Assembly: GCF_003573545.1 (NCBI RefSeq)
Contig: NZ_QWET01000018.1
Coordinates: 32,545-96,544, forward strand
DNA: 64,000 nucleotides
Origin: Mariniphaga sediminis
GTDB lineage: Bacteria; Bacteroidota; Bacteroidia; Bacteroidales; Prolixibacteraceae
Direction of reading: 5' to 3'
In this document: one piece after another, positions 35,243 to 44,103 of the stretch
How positions within the stretch are numbered: the first letter of the stretch is position 1
Layout of the letters: each line of letters starts with the position of its first letter
The notes under the pieces: generated by a model
Told to the model about the DNA's origin: nothing
The model's input: only the letters and a program-made list of their open reading frames with translations
The model's database searches: none
Made by a program: the position numbers and the translations under genes

Positions 35243-36280
35243 ATGAGCGATTATCCTGAAAAAATAGTGAGTGATAATGAATTGGAGGAACTTCTATCCA
35301 ATCCTTCAAAAGAGACGATTGAACTGTTTAAAAGGCTGGAAGGCGATATTATTTTTCTTGGAATTGCCGGGAAAATTGGTCCTTCGCTGGCGCACATGGC
35401 CAAACGTGCCTGTAATGAAGCCGGGGTAACAAAGCGAATAATCGGAGTTTCCCGCTTTCGTGATGAGGCAGAAAGAGCCCTTATAGAGAGCTGGGGGATT
35501 GAAACTATCCGGGGCGACCTGCTTGACAGGGATTTTCTGGAAAGCCTTCCCAAAGTAAAAAATGTTTTTTTTCTGGCTGGAATGAAGTTCGGTTCCGAAG
35601 ATAACCTTTCGCTTACCTGGGCGATGAACTCTTACCTCCCGGCGCTTGTGGCCGAAAACTTCAGGGATTCAAAAATTGTGGCTTATTCTACCGGATGTGT
35701 GTACCCACTTGTTCCGGTTGAATCGGGTGGTTCGCTGGAAACAGACAAGCCGGAGCCGGTAGGGGAATATGCGCAATCGTGCCTGGGACGCGAACGGATG
35801 TTTGAATTCGGCAGTAAAAAATACCAAACACCGGTGGCTCTTATTCGTTTAAATTATGCAGTGGAACCTCGTTACGGAGTGCTGGTGGATATTGCCAATA
35901 AAGTAAAAAACGACCAGCCGGTAGATTTAACGATGGGGTATTTTAATGTAATCTGGCAGGGCGATGCCAACGACATGGTACTCCGTTCCATCGAACATGC
36001 TGCCAGCCCCGCCTGGACGATCAACATTACCGGAGCCGAAACACTTTTGGTACGCGATGTGGCTGTTGAGTTCGGAAAGTTATTCGGAAAAGAGGTGCGG
36101 TTTACCGGAAATGAAGCTACTACAGCGCTTCTGAGTAATGCTGAAAAGGCATTCAGCTTGTTTGGCGAAAACTCGGTGCCCGTTGCGAAAGTGCTGGAAT
36201 GGACTGCTCGGTGGATGGAAGACGACAAAAAGTTGCTGGGGAAACCCACCCATTTTGAGGTCCGGGACGGGAAATATTGA
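35243..36280 (+). CDS. NAD-dependent epimerase/dehydratase-family protein
   Basis: 345-residue extended SDR. An N-terminal lead of about 30 residues precedes the Rossmann strand DIIFLGIAGKIGPSLAH (GxxGxxG). STGCVYP occupies the catalytic Ser region. The catalytic YxxxK motif reads YAQSC (Tyr 176, Cys 180), so the Lys that lowers the Tyr pKa is missing. The fold should bind NAD(H), but the chemistry may differ from normal epimerases or rely on another base. It is packed 4 bases after the M20 gene. Members of this subgroup often accompany DapA-family lyases in sugar-acid clusters. Confidence 0.8.
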   Translation: MSDYPEKIVSDNELEELLSNPSKETIELFKRLEGDIIFLGIAGKIGPSLAHMAKRACNEAGVTKRIIGVSRFRDEAERALIESWGIETIRGDLLDRDFLESLPKVKNVFFLAGMKFGSEDNLSLTWAMNSYLPALVAENFRDSKIVAYSTGCVYPLVPVESGGSLETDKPEPVGEYAQSCLGRERMFEFGSKKYQTPVALIRLNYAVEPRYGVLVDIANKVKNDQPVDLTMGYFNVIWQGDANDMVLRSIEHAASPAWTINITGAETLLVRDVAVEFGKLFGKEVRFTGNEATTALLSNAEKAFSLFGENSVPVAKVLEWTARWMEDDKKLLGKPTHFEVRDGKY

Positions 36281-36416
36281 GATTGACAGTTTATCGAATT
36301 CCTTCGTAGAATAAAAAATACAACAATATTCAGATGAAACTACCGTGAATTAAATATGCGCAGAGAAGCGTGATTTTATGGAAGTTCGATCTGTTACCAT
36401 TTAAAAAGAAAAACAA

Positions 36417-37484
36417 ATGAATTATACAGAATTACCTGAAGAAATATTGGATGCCCTTCAAAAAGGGGTTGTGATTCCTGCACTGCCACTGGCATTAAAT
36501 GAAGACCGGAAGTTGAATGAAAGCCGGGAGCGTGCTTTGATGAGGTATTATCTGGATGCCGGTGTGGGGGGTGTAGCTGTTGGGGTACATACCACGCAGT
36601 TTGAAATCCGTTTACCGGAAGTTAATTTGTACGGTCCGGTTTTGGAAATTGCCCGGGAAGAATTCGACCGTTTTGAAGAGCGGACAGGTAAATCAGTCAT
36701 CAGGGTAGCCGGTGTTGTAGGGAAAACTGACCAGGCAGTAGCAGAAGCAAAACTTGCCCTGCAAAAAGGGTATCATGCGGTGTTACTGAGTCTGGCAGCA
36801 TTTTCCGGTGCTTCTAACCCGGAAATACTGGAGCATTGCAAGGCCGTTGCAAATGTAATTCCGGTTATCGGTTTTTACTTGCAGCCCGCAGTGGGTGGCA
36901 GGAGGCTGGACGTCGACTTCTGGCGGGAATTTGCCCGGATTGAAAATGTGGTCGCTATTAAAATGGCGCCTTTCAACCGCTATCAAACGTTAGATGTAGT
37001 GCGTGGGGTAGCTGAATCGGGACGTGCCGAAGAAATAACGCTCTACACCGGAAACGATGACAATATCCTGGTGGATTTGCTGGCTGAATACCAGTTTGAG
37101 GTGAACGGGCAAACAGTAAAGAAACGGATTGTAGGCGGACTGCTTGGCCACTGGGCGGTTTGGACACGGAAGGCCGTTGAATTGCTGGAAAAAGTTCATA
37201 ACAATCAGTTGCCGGATAATATGCAGGAGGTGCTGGCGCTGGCAAACCAAATAACCGATTGCAATGCGGCCTTTTTCGATGTAGCCAATAATTTTGAAGG
37301 ATGTATCACGGGTATCCACGAAGTACTTCGCAGACAGGGGTTGCTGGAAGGTATATGGACACTGAATGAAGATGAAACGCTTTCTCCCGGGCAAAAAAAG
37401 GAAATAGACCGGGTGTATGCCGCATATCCGCATTTGAACGATGACGCATTCGTAAAAGAAAATCTGGACAGGTGGCTGACCTGA
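36417..37484 (+). CDS. DapA-family aldolase/lyase
   Basis: 355-residue class I aldolase of the dihydrodipicolinate synthase/N-acetylneuraminate lyase superfamily. The Schiff-base Lys 182 (VAIKMAP) and the catalytic Tyr 154 (GFYLQP) are separated by 28 residues, as in E. coli DapA (Tyr133/Lys161). The carboxylate-binding GTTGE-type loop is GVHTTQFE. It is about 55 residues longer than DapA, mostly near the C-terminus. A biosynthetic DapA is unlikely in this context; cleavage of a 2-keto-3-deoxy sugar acid or similar is more probable. The 136-base gap upstream has no consensus promoter. The gene overlaps the next one. Confidence 0.85.
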   Translation: MNYTELPEEILDALQKGVVIPALPLALNEDRKLNESRERALMRYYLDAGVGGVAVGVHTTQFEIRLPEVNLYGPVLEIAREEFDRFEERTGKSVIRVAGVVGKTDQAVAEAKLALQKGYHAVLLSLAAFSGASNPEILEHCKAVANVIPVIGFYLQPAVGGRRLDVDFWREFARIENVVAIKMAPFNRYQTLDVVRGVAESGRAEEITLYTGNDDNILVDLLAEYQFEVNGQTVKKRIVGGLLGHWAVWTRKAVELLEKVHNNQLPDNMQEVLALANQITDCNAAFFDVANNFEGCITGIHEVLRRQGLLEGIWTLNEDETLSPGQKKEIDRVYAAYPHLNDDAFVKENLDRWLT

Positions 37485-38326
37485 GAACATTAACAATCCA
37501 TGATATCAGGCAGGCCAAAAAACTGTCGGATGCCGAAAAGTGGAACCAGACTGAAAAGGACTGGGAGTTGATAATCAGTAAACCCGGGAATGTTTGTCTG
37601 GCCGCTGAAACCAATGGCAAAATTATAGGTACGGCAGCCGCAATGAATTATGAAAATGAAGTTGCCTGGATAGGAATGGTTTTGGTTGACAGGGAATTCA
37701 GAGGGCAGGGGATAAGTAAACTACTTTTAACCGGCCTTCTGGAACAGTTGAAATCATGCCGCTCAGTCAAACTGGATGCTACTCCTGCAGGGCAAAAGGT
37801 TTATCCTAAATTTGGTTTCAGAGAGGAATACCTTATCCACCGGATGACAATTGAGTCCGTCGAAACAGCTACATTGAAAGCCGAATGTGACGGTTCTTTG
37901 GAACCATTGCAGCCTGACGATATCCCGGAAGTAATTGAATACGACAGGCGTGTGTTTGGAACAGACCGAAAATTTTTGCTGGAGTTTCTGGTTGAAAATT
38001 ATCCGGAGTATGCCTGGGTGCTGAAAAGGGAAGGAAGAATCAATGGATTTGCCTTGGGGCGCAAGGGAACCCGTTTTAACCAGGTGGGCCCTGTAATGGC
38101 TTCAACGACCGAAGAGGCAACAAAACTCATGCTGAAATTATTAATTTGTCTCGAAGGAAAACCTGTTGTAACGGATATTTTGGATGATAAAAGAGACTTG
38201 ACCGAGTGGCTGTATGCTGCCGGTTTTGTAAAACAACGCCATTTTATCCGCATGTACCGGAATGAAAATCCTTTTCCCGGAATCCCGGAAAATCAGTTTC
38301 TGATATGCGGTCCTGAGCTTGGATAA
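37472..38326 (+). CDS. GNAT acetyltransferase with Acetyltransf_18-type tail
   Basis: 284-residue two-lobe acyltransferase. The N-terminal GNAT lobe (about 5-135) has IGMVLVDREFRGQGISKLLL, the acetyl-CoA loop being RGQGIS. The C-terminal lobe (about 145-284) resembles Acetyltransf_18 with YAWVLKREGRINGFALGRKG. The best start is the GTG at 37472, inside the end of the DapA-like gene (13-base overlap), which points to translational coupling. Substrate unknown; coupling suggests acetylation of an intermediate of the same pathway. Confidence 0.82.
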   Translation: MADLRTLTIHDIRQAKKLSDAEKWNQTEKDWELIISKPGNVCLAAETNGKIIGTAAAMNYENEVAWIGMVLVDREFRGQGISKLLLTGLLEQLKSCRSVKLDATPAGQKVYPKFGFREEYLIHRMTIESVETATLKAECDGSLEPLQPDDIPEVIEYDRRVFGTDRKFLLEFLVENYPEYAWVLKREGRINGFALGRKGTRFNQVGPVMASTTEEATKLMLKLLICLEGKPVVTDILDDKRDLTEWLYAAGFVKQRHFIRMYRNENPFPGIPENQFLICGPELG

Positions 38327-38793
38327 GAATTTACTGAGTTAAGTTCTAAGAACCGCATCAGTTTATCCGGTAATTACAAACCGGAGATCCTTCTGTTGAC
38401 GCAATTTGTAACCGCGTCTTGGAATACATGACAAAAAAACGTCACTTCAAGTCCTTTGCGTTTCATCTATTCAAAATAGGGGCTTTGCCCATTGCTCTTC
38501 AATTTTTTTCCTGGCATAAAAGCGCCTGCTTCACCCAGGAAAACTGCTTTTGAAGGCTACACTCTTTCATGTTTGCTTTCGTCTCAAACAGAAAAATGGG
38601 GTAAGATGTTGGTTTACCTCTGTTGAGAGCGTATCTTTTTCGCTTGTGTATTTTCTGTCGGCATACAGGTTCATTGCCCATTGGAACTAAATGCCGATTC
38701 GAAAAAAATAATTTACAAGTCTTTTCTTAATCCATACAAAATATTTTGTTAAACTTGCACAAAATCAATGTTTAATCAATATTATTTTATCCT
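38327..38793. other. Intergenic region between the GNAT gene and the first GH99-like gene
   Basis: 467 bases. A 60-codon minus-strand frame (38499-38681) resembles nothing I know and is rejected. A near-match -7 element, TAAACTTG (38750-38757), lies 37 bases before the next ATG without a good -33. The stretch from 38450 to 38690 has higher GC than its surroundings and might be a decayed gene, but no family can be recognised. Confidence 0.45.
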
Positions 38794-40020
38794 ATGAACT
38801 GTTTTACTGTCAGAAAAAGCATTCAGAGAGCAGTAGGTTTACTGTTCGTATTAACCTTTTTTTCATGCAATGCACCGGAACCCAAAACCAGTGTAGAATC
38901 CGGTGATAACGAATACTATGTGGCGGCTTATATCTGGCCTTCGTGCCATCACGATGAAAGATTTGGCGACATGCTGTGGCCTGAGGGTACCGGCGAGTGG
39001 GAAGTGATTAAAAAGGGGAATAAGCGTTTTGACGGGCATTATCAACCCCGGCAACCGCTTTGGGGTTATGAGTTGGACGACGATCCGCAGGTGATGGAAA
39101 AATGGATTGATACCGCCACCGATCATGGCGTGAATGTGTTTGTATTTGACTGGTACTGGTTTGGCGAAGGTCCGTTTTTGGAAAGTGCTTTGAATAATGG
39201 TTTTCTGAAAGCCAAAAACAAGGATAAGATGCAGTTTTATCTGATGTGGGCCAACCATGATGTAAAGCGGAACTACTGGAATGTACATAAGTTTAAGGAG
39301 GATGATTCGTTGCTTTGGGACGGTGCTGTGGATTGGGACAATTTCAAAATTATTGTGGACCGGGTGATAACGCAGTATTTCAAACAACCCAACTATTTAA
39401 AATTCGATGGCAAACCGTTATTTTCCATATTCAGTATAGATAATCTGTTGCAGAGTTTTGGCGGTAGCGTGGAAGAAACCCGCAAAGCGCTTGATTATTT
39501 CCGGGAAGAAGTAAAAAAAGCTGGATTTCCGGGGTTGCATATCCAATGGAACCAGGGCGGCGGTTCTATTATGTCAAAAGAAGCGGCTACTCGTTTCTCT
39601 GACAGGGTAAACCAAATGGGATTCAACAGTGTGGCCCTTTACAATATGGGGGGATTAAACGAAGATTATTTGGTTTACGGAACCAATTCTGTAAATATCA
39701 GGACACAAATGGATTCAATTCTGGATGTGCCGCTGTTTCCGTGTGTTTCCATTGGTTGGGACGATACACCGCGGTTTCCGGCTAAAGGTATCCACGATGT
39801 AGTGCATTATCATAATACACCCGAAAGTTTTGCGGCTTTGCTCTCCAAAGCAAAAAAATATGCTGACAGTCATCCCGAACAACCCAGGCTGATTACCATC
39901 AATGCATGGAATGAATGGGTAGAAGGCAGTTACCTGTTACCCGACATGCTCAATGGATTTGGTTATCTGGAAGCTGTGGAAAGGGTAATAAAAGAAGATT
40001 ATGATCCTTATACGGAATAA
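38794..40020 (+). CDS. GH99/WbsX-like exported protein (first copy)
   Basis: 408-residue lipoprotein (Cys 25, TFFSC). It belongs to the glycosyl-transferase-WbsX/GH99-like family, a TIM barrel related to endo-alpha-mannosidase. Key parts are YYVAAYIWPSCHHDERFGD, GVNVFVFDWYWFGEGPFLE, FYLMWANHD and the C-terminal TINAWNEWVEGSYLLPD. The Glu and Trp of WNEWxE are the best candidates for catalysis or binding. A close paralogue follows after 17-26 bases. Probable role: periplasmic or surface cleavage of a glycan; activity on alpha-mannoside is not assured. Confidence 0.82.
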   Translation: MNCFTVRKSIQRAVGLLFVLTFFSCNAPEPKTSVESGDNEYYVAAYIWPSCHHDERFGDMLWPEGTGEWEVIKKGNKRFDGHYQPRQPLWGYELDDDPQVMEKWIDTATDHGVNVFVFDWYWFGEGPFLESALNNGFLKAKNKDKMQFYLMWANHDVKRNYWNVHKFKEDDSLLWDGAVDWDNFKIIVDRVITQYFKQPNYLKFDGKPLFSIFSIDNLLQSFGGSVEETRKALDYFREEVKKAGFPGLHIQWNQGGGSIMSKEAATRFSDRVNQMGFNSVALYNMGGLNEDYLVYGTNSVNIRTQMDSILDVPLFPCVSIGWDDTPRFPAKGIHDVVHYHNTPESFAALLSKAKKYADSHPEQPRLITINAWNEWVEGSYLLPDMLNGFGYLEAVERVIKEDYDPYTE

Positions 40021-40037
40021 GGCAATTATTTTTCAAA

Positions 40038-41258
40038 ATGTATCTGATGAAAACAAAACGGGTTGAATACCTGGGATTTGTACTTTTGTTGGGATTTGCT
40101 CTTCTGAGTAAGGTCGATGCCAAAGGACAAAAAACGGGTACCGCGTCCATTCAAAAACAACAATATGATGTGGCTGCTTTTGTTTGGCCTTCCTATCATC
40201 CCGATGATCGGGCAAAAATATTCTGGCCCGCAGGATTCGGCGAATGGGAAACAGTGATGAAAAACAAACCCAAATACGATGGTCATGAACAACCAAGGCA
40301 GCCATTGTGGGGATATATCAATGAGGCAGATCCTTATGTGGCAGAGATGGAAATCAATGCCGCTGCCGACCATGGTGTGAATGTATTTATTTTCGATTGG
40401 TACTGGTATGATGGAATGCCCTTTCTGGAAGGCCATTTAAATGATGGTTACCTGCAGGCAAAAAACAACGATCGCGTCAAGTTTTATTTGATGTGGGCCA
40501 ATCATGACGTAGATTTGACCTGGGATAAACGAAATGCAGGTAAACCCAATGATGACTTAATCTGGAAAGGAGCTGTTGACAGGGATGAGTTTGAAAAAAT
40601 TTGCCACAGGATAATAGAAAAATACTTTAAACATCCTTCTTACTATACCATCGACGGCAAACCCTGTTTTATGATTTATGACCTAAACAGTTTGATTGCC
40701 GGCCTTGGAGGGATTACAGAAACGAAAGAAGCGCTGGATTGGTTCCGGAATGAAACGGTAAAGGCCGGACTGAAAGGTATCAACCTCCAGGCTTGCCTGC
40801 GGAGTAGCAAGTTCCGGTTATCTGATAATAAGGGAAATGTTATAGGTATGCAGGCTGATGTTGTAAAAGAACTTGGTTTTGACGGACTTTCCCATTACCA
40901 GTTTGTCCATTTTGCCGGTATTGACAGAGATTATCTTGACATAATTGAAGATGTAGAGAAAGAGTGGACTCGTTTAGACCAGGCGTTTGACATACCCTAT
41001 TATCCGCATGTTTCCGTTGGCTGGGATAATAATCCTCGTTTTGAGATGTTCCGCCCGGGTGTAGTAAAAAACAATCCGCCGGAAAATTTTGAAAAGGCAT
41101 TGAAAATGGCTCGCGATTATGCGGATAAACATCCGAACCAATATCCCCTGATAACCATAAACAGTTGGAATGAATGGACTGAAACAAGCTACCTTCAACC
41201 ATGCACTATGTATGGCTACGGTTACCTTGAAGCAGTCCGAAGGGTATTTGTAAAATAA
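40038..41258 (+). CDS. GH99/WbsX-like exported protein (second copy)
   Basis: 406-residue paralogue of the preceding gene, with a Sec signal of about 30 residues ending VDAKG and no lipobox, so it is probably soluble in the periplasm or secreted. Shared motifs are FVWPSYHPDDRAK, VNVFIFDWYWYDGMPFLE, FYLMWANHDVD and TINSWNEWTETSYLQPC. It has an extra insert around residues 250-300 (ADVVKELGFDGLSHYQ). Alternative start at 40047. The difference in localisation signal suggests division of labour: a membrane-held and a soluble enzyme on related glycans. Confidence 0.82.
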   Translation: MYLMKTKRVEYLGFVLLLGFALLSKVDAKGQKTGTASIQKQQYDVAAFVWPSYHPDDRAKIFWPAGFGEWETVMKNKPKYDGHEQPRQPLWGYINEADPYVAEMEINAAADHGVNVFIFDWYWYDGMPFLEGHLNDGYLQAKNNDRVKFYLMWANHDVDLTWDKRNAGKPNDDLIWKGAVDRDEFEKICHRIIEKYFKHPSYYTIDGKPCFMIYDLNSLIAGLGGITETKEALDWFRNETVKAGLKGINLQACLRSSKFRLSDNKGNVIGMQADVVKELGFDGLSHYQFVHFAGIDRDYLDIIEDVEKEWTRLDQAFDIPYYPHVSVGWDNNPRFEMFRPGVVKNNPPENFEKALKMARDYADKHPNQYPLITINSWNEWTETSYLQPCTMYGYGYLEAVRRVFVK

Positions 41259-41408
41259 AAGTTGTAGTGGCCTTACTCCCCGAATGTGCCGGCTTTTCAG
41301 GAGGTTGGCGTTTCTGGTGAAAGGATGTAAAGACAGATCCGGTATTCAGTCTTGCGTTTTCTGAAAACGGGAAGGAAAAATGGAAAGTCCATCCCGTCAG
41401 GAAATGAC

Positions 41409-41439
41409 TTTGTAGTTTAAGGGTTTCACCTTACCTTTA
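41409..41439 (+). promoter_or_regulatory. Near-consensus promoter of the transaldolase-family gene
   Basis: TTTG (41409-41412), 19 bases, TACCTTTA (41432-41439), differing from TAnnTTTG only in the last base. Predicted leader about 20 bases to the ATG at 41465. Confidence 0.55.
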
Positions 41440-41464
41440 TGTGAGAATTTCAAATCGAATAAAT

Positions 41465-42691
41465 ATGGACAATTCACTCAAAGAAAGAATAAGGGAGTTT
41501 ATATCAGATAATATTCAGGAGCAGCCCGTCACGGCACAACCCAATGCGTTCTGGAAGAATTTGAAAGCGGTGGGGACTGAATTGTGGCTCGATACGGGCG
41601 ATATGGATGAGGCTGAAAAGATATGGACGGCAGAAATGACTGCGCTTACAACCAACAATACACTGGTGAACAAAGAGATTCAGAAAGGTATTTATGATGA
41701 TTTTATTGCGCAGGCCAAAGAGATAGTAAAAGAATTGCCACACCAACAGCAGATTGTGGAAATTGCCTTCATTTTGAATGCCCGTCACGGGTTGCGTCTT
41801 GCGAAAAAGTTTGGCGGTTTTGTGAGTGTTGAATTGCATACTGATACGGCGCACGATATGAAGGCAATTGTAGAGTATGGAATCCGCTATTTTGAGATTT
41901 GTCCTGATCAATTCATTGTGAAAGTTCCTTACACGGCTGCCGGACTTTTAGGGGCCCGGAAGCTCAGGGAAAAAGGTGTGAAGGTGAACTTTACACTTGA
42001 ATTCTCCGCCCGTCAGAATGTGATGGTAGCCGCCATTACAAAGCCAAACTACCTTAATGTTTTTTTGGGCAGGATTGGCGCATATATCAGCGATAACGGA
42101 CTGGGCGACGGTTCCGGGGCAGGAGAACGGGCGGTTCTGGAATCGCAGCGATGGGTGAATCATCTGACTCAAAGTAACCCGGAACCAACTAAACTTATTG
42201 CGGCCAGCTTACGCAATTACGGTCAATTGGAAGATCTGGCAGGGGTTAATGTTTTTACCATGCCAACCAAAGTAGCCGCCGGTGGAATGACAAACCTGTC
42301 AGGGAAATTTACATCACGGCTGGACGAGATTTATCCGGTGGGTATTCATCCGGAAGCAGAGGTGTATTTTCCGGAAAAATTATGGGAGGTAACGGAGCAG
42401 GAGTTGGAACTGGCCAAAAGCCTCGGCCAAAATTGTCCGCAGGACGGGAATGAGCTTATCGACCGGATGCATCAGGCCGGGTGCAGCGATATGTTTCCCT
42501 ACCTTAGCGACAGTGATTTGAATTACATTTCTTCTGATGGTAAAATTCCGAAACACGAACGTTGGGCCGATCGACTTGCCACAGGTGAACTTGCCATCGA
42601 TACCTTATTAAACCTTGCCGGACTGGCCAGCTTTTCAAACGACCAGGCGCAGCTGGACGAACGGATTGAAAGGATACTAAAGGGCCATTAA
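41465..42691 (+). CDS. Transaldolase-family protein
   Basis: 408-residue class I aldolase. FIVKVPYTAAGLLGARKL contains the Schiff-base Lys 153 in the transaldolase position (family (I/V)K(I/V)PxT), followed by VNFTLEFSARQN. Standard transaldolases are 220-320 residues; this one has about 60 extra residues before the barrel and about 70 after it. An ATG at 41465 is used instead of the in-frame GTG at 41441. It may be a true transaldolase or a fructose-6-phosphate-aldolase-like enzyme handling products of the neighbouring sugar pathway. It has its own promoter and ends at a convergent terminator. Confidence 0.85.
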   Translation: MDNSLKERIREFISDNIQEQPVTAQPNAFWKNLKAVGTELWLDTGDMDEAEKIWTAEMTALTTNNTLVNKEIQKGIYDDFIAQAKEIVKELPHQQQIVEIAFILNARHGLRLAKKFGGFVSVELHTDTAHDMKAIVEYGIRYFEICPDQFIVKVPYTAAGLLGARKLREKGVKVNFTLEFSARQNVMVAAITKPNYLNVFLGRIGAYISDNGLGDGSGAGERAVLESQRWVNHLTQSNPEPTKLIAASLRNYGQLEDLAGVNVFTMPTKVAAGGMTNLSGKFTSRLDEIYPVGIHPEAEVYFPEKLWEVTEQELELAKSLGQNCPQDGNELIDRMHQAGCSDMFPYLSDSDLNYISSDGKIPKHERWADRLATGELAIDTLLNLAGLASFSNDQAQLDERIERILKGH

Positions 42692-42720
42692 ACCTGAATT
42701 TTCAGGAGAGAAAATCAGGT
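42692..42720. terminator. Bidirectional terminator between convergent genes
   Basis: ACCTGAATTTTC (42692-42703) pairs with GAAAATCAGGT (42710-42720), leaving one bulged A and a six-base loop. It starts one base after the transaldolase stop and overlaps the stop of the minus-strand gene, serving both. Confidence 0.65.
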
Positions 42721-43029
42721 GTCGAACTGGTGTTGTTCCACTTTGTTCATAAACTCCGAAGTGATTTCAGAACCGCTGGCTCCATAAGTATCCACAACAG
42801 TACCCTTAATACCCGATTTGGTTTCCAGGGCATACACAATGCTGGCATCAGCGGGATCTGTCATTCCTTCAAAACGGTGGAACTCCATCAGCTTCACTTC
42901 AGATGGCCCTAAATGAATTCCCCCCGGTTCTTCCAATTGCCCTTTTTCATTGATCCGGAGATTGTGGGTGAAACCTCTTTTCCTTAAATCTTCAATGGCT
43001 TCCGTTAATGTACTGAATTGATTGTTCAT
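42715..43029 (-). CDS. Conserved small protein of unknown function
   Basis: 104-residue acidic cytosolic protein. Its sequence pattern (LTEAIEDLRKRGFTHNLRI, GGIHLGPSEVKLMEFHRFEG, SIVYALETKSGIKGTVVD) is that of a widespread Bacteroidota family which databases often label phosphoribosylpyrophosphate synthetase. It is far too short and lacks the PRPP-binding motif, so that label should not be trusted. Single gene, convergent with the transaldolase gene. Function unknown. Confidence 0.7.
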   Translation of the reverse strand: MNNQFSTLTEAIEDLRKRGFTHNLRINEKGQLEEPGGIHLGPSEVKLMEFHRFEGMTDPADASIVYALETKSGIKGTVVDTYGASGSEITSEFMNKVEQHQFDT

Positions 43030-43329
43030 CGCTATTAAATTTTGATTTATAACTCACCCCGTTATCTGTAAATTGATACTGCCACAATAGCACAATACCA
43101 GGGGGTGTTTGTTTCTTTTAATTAACAACAGACGAAGGAGGTAAACAGTTCTTTTTATATAGATAATGCCTGTGAAATAGAGCTTTATCTGTGTGCGACT
43201 GCAGGAAAGGTGCTGTTAAAAGTGATTAAAAGTTGTTTTGGGTAAATATTATTACAAAGTCTGATTGTTGCGTAATTCTATTACATATAAAAGTCTGATA
43301 GGTTACATGTTTGCGGAGTTTTACTTTTT
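43030..43329. other. Intergenic region, no recognised feature
   Basis: 300 bases, AT-rich, between two minus-strand genes. No open frame, no -7/-33 match and no strong hairpin were found. Confidence 0.5.
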
Positions 43330-44103
43330 TCAAATCAGTTTTTCCTTTTTCAGTATATTGTTGAAACGCGTGTTTGAAATGTATCTGTCAGCCAGTATTT
43401 TTCCATTGTATATCAGGTTAAAGGTGCTGTAAAGCGAAGGGGCATTTTGAGCCTCCTCCGGTGTTTTTATTTCGGTGATAACGAGGTTTAGTTTTTTTGC
43501 TGTTTCCGTACCTCTTATTTCTTCAACGAAACGCACGACCCACGGGCATTGTTTGGAGTAAATAATATGAAGTCCCTGGTAACGGGCACGTTGCGATTTC
43601 CAGTCGTTAATTACAGGGAGCGTTCCGTTTCCAAAAGTCAGGGCAAGCAGTTGATTTCCTGCTCCGTCTGTTTCAATTACTTTGAATCCGTTTTTCAGGA
43701 AAAGTTCATCGCCCGCCATAAATGAGCCTTTGCTGGCCACAACGGCAACCCCTTTGCACTTATTGAGATTTGCATCATTTATACATTCAGTAATTAATTG
43801 TGTTCCCAGGCCCAGGTTTTTGTTTTTGTTCGGATATACAAACAGGCAATGAATAAACAGATAGCCGCTGGCTGAAACTGCCCGCCAGGCATATTCACCC
43901 GGAACATATTCGATAAAGCCCACTGCCTTTTTCTGGCCTGCCAAATAAATTAGTTTAATACGAAGGCCTTCGGAAAGCCGTTGTTTTATCCATTCAATTT
44001 TCAGGGGAAATGCCTGGTTTTTCGGATTAATAAAACAGATGACATCCGGGTACAACGCAAGGTTCTCTTGGTTAATGGTTACAATTTCGACCTCTTTATT
44101 CAT
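43330..44103 (-). CDS. GNAT N-acetyltransferase with YoaP-like C-terminal domain
   Basis: 257-residue protein. The N-terminal GNAT lobe (about 20-155) has the CoA loop NKNLGLGTQLI. The C-terminal lobe (about 175-257) matches YoaP, with a thioredoxin-like stretch HIIYSKQCPWVVRFVEEI. Homologues are single-copy acetyltransferases of unknown substrate in Firmicutes and Bacteroidota. Its ATG overlaps the stop of a 35-codon frame upstream (44100-44207) by ATGA. No promoter consensus found. Confidence 0.8.
   Translation of the reverse strand: MNKEVEIVTINQENLALYPDVICFINPKNQAFPLKIEWIKQRLSEGLRIKLIYLAGQKKAVGFIEYVPGEYAWRAVSASGYLFIHCLFVYPNKNKNLGLGTQLITECINDANLNKCKGVAVVASKGSFMAGDELFLKNGFKVIETDGAGNQLLALTFGNGTLPVINDWKSQRARYQGLHIIYSKQCPWVVRFVEEIRGTETAKKLNLVITEIKTPEEAQNAPSLYSTFNLIYNGKILADRYISNTRFNNILKKEKLI

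Noticed and set aside
38499..38681. 60-codon minus-strand frame in an intergenic region
   Set aside because: No family resemblance and biased Lys/Arg/Cys composition; at most a relic.
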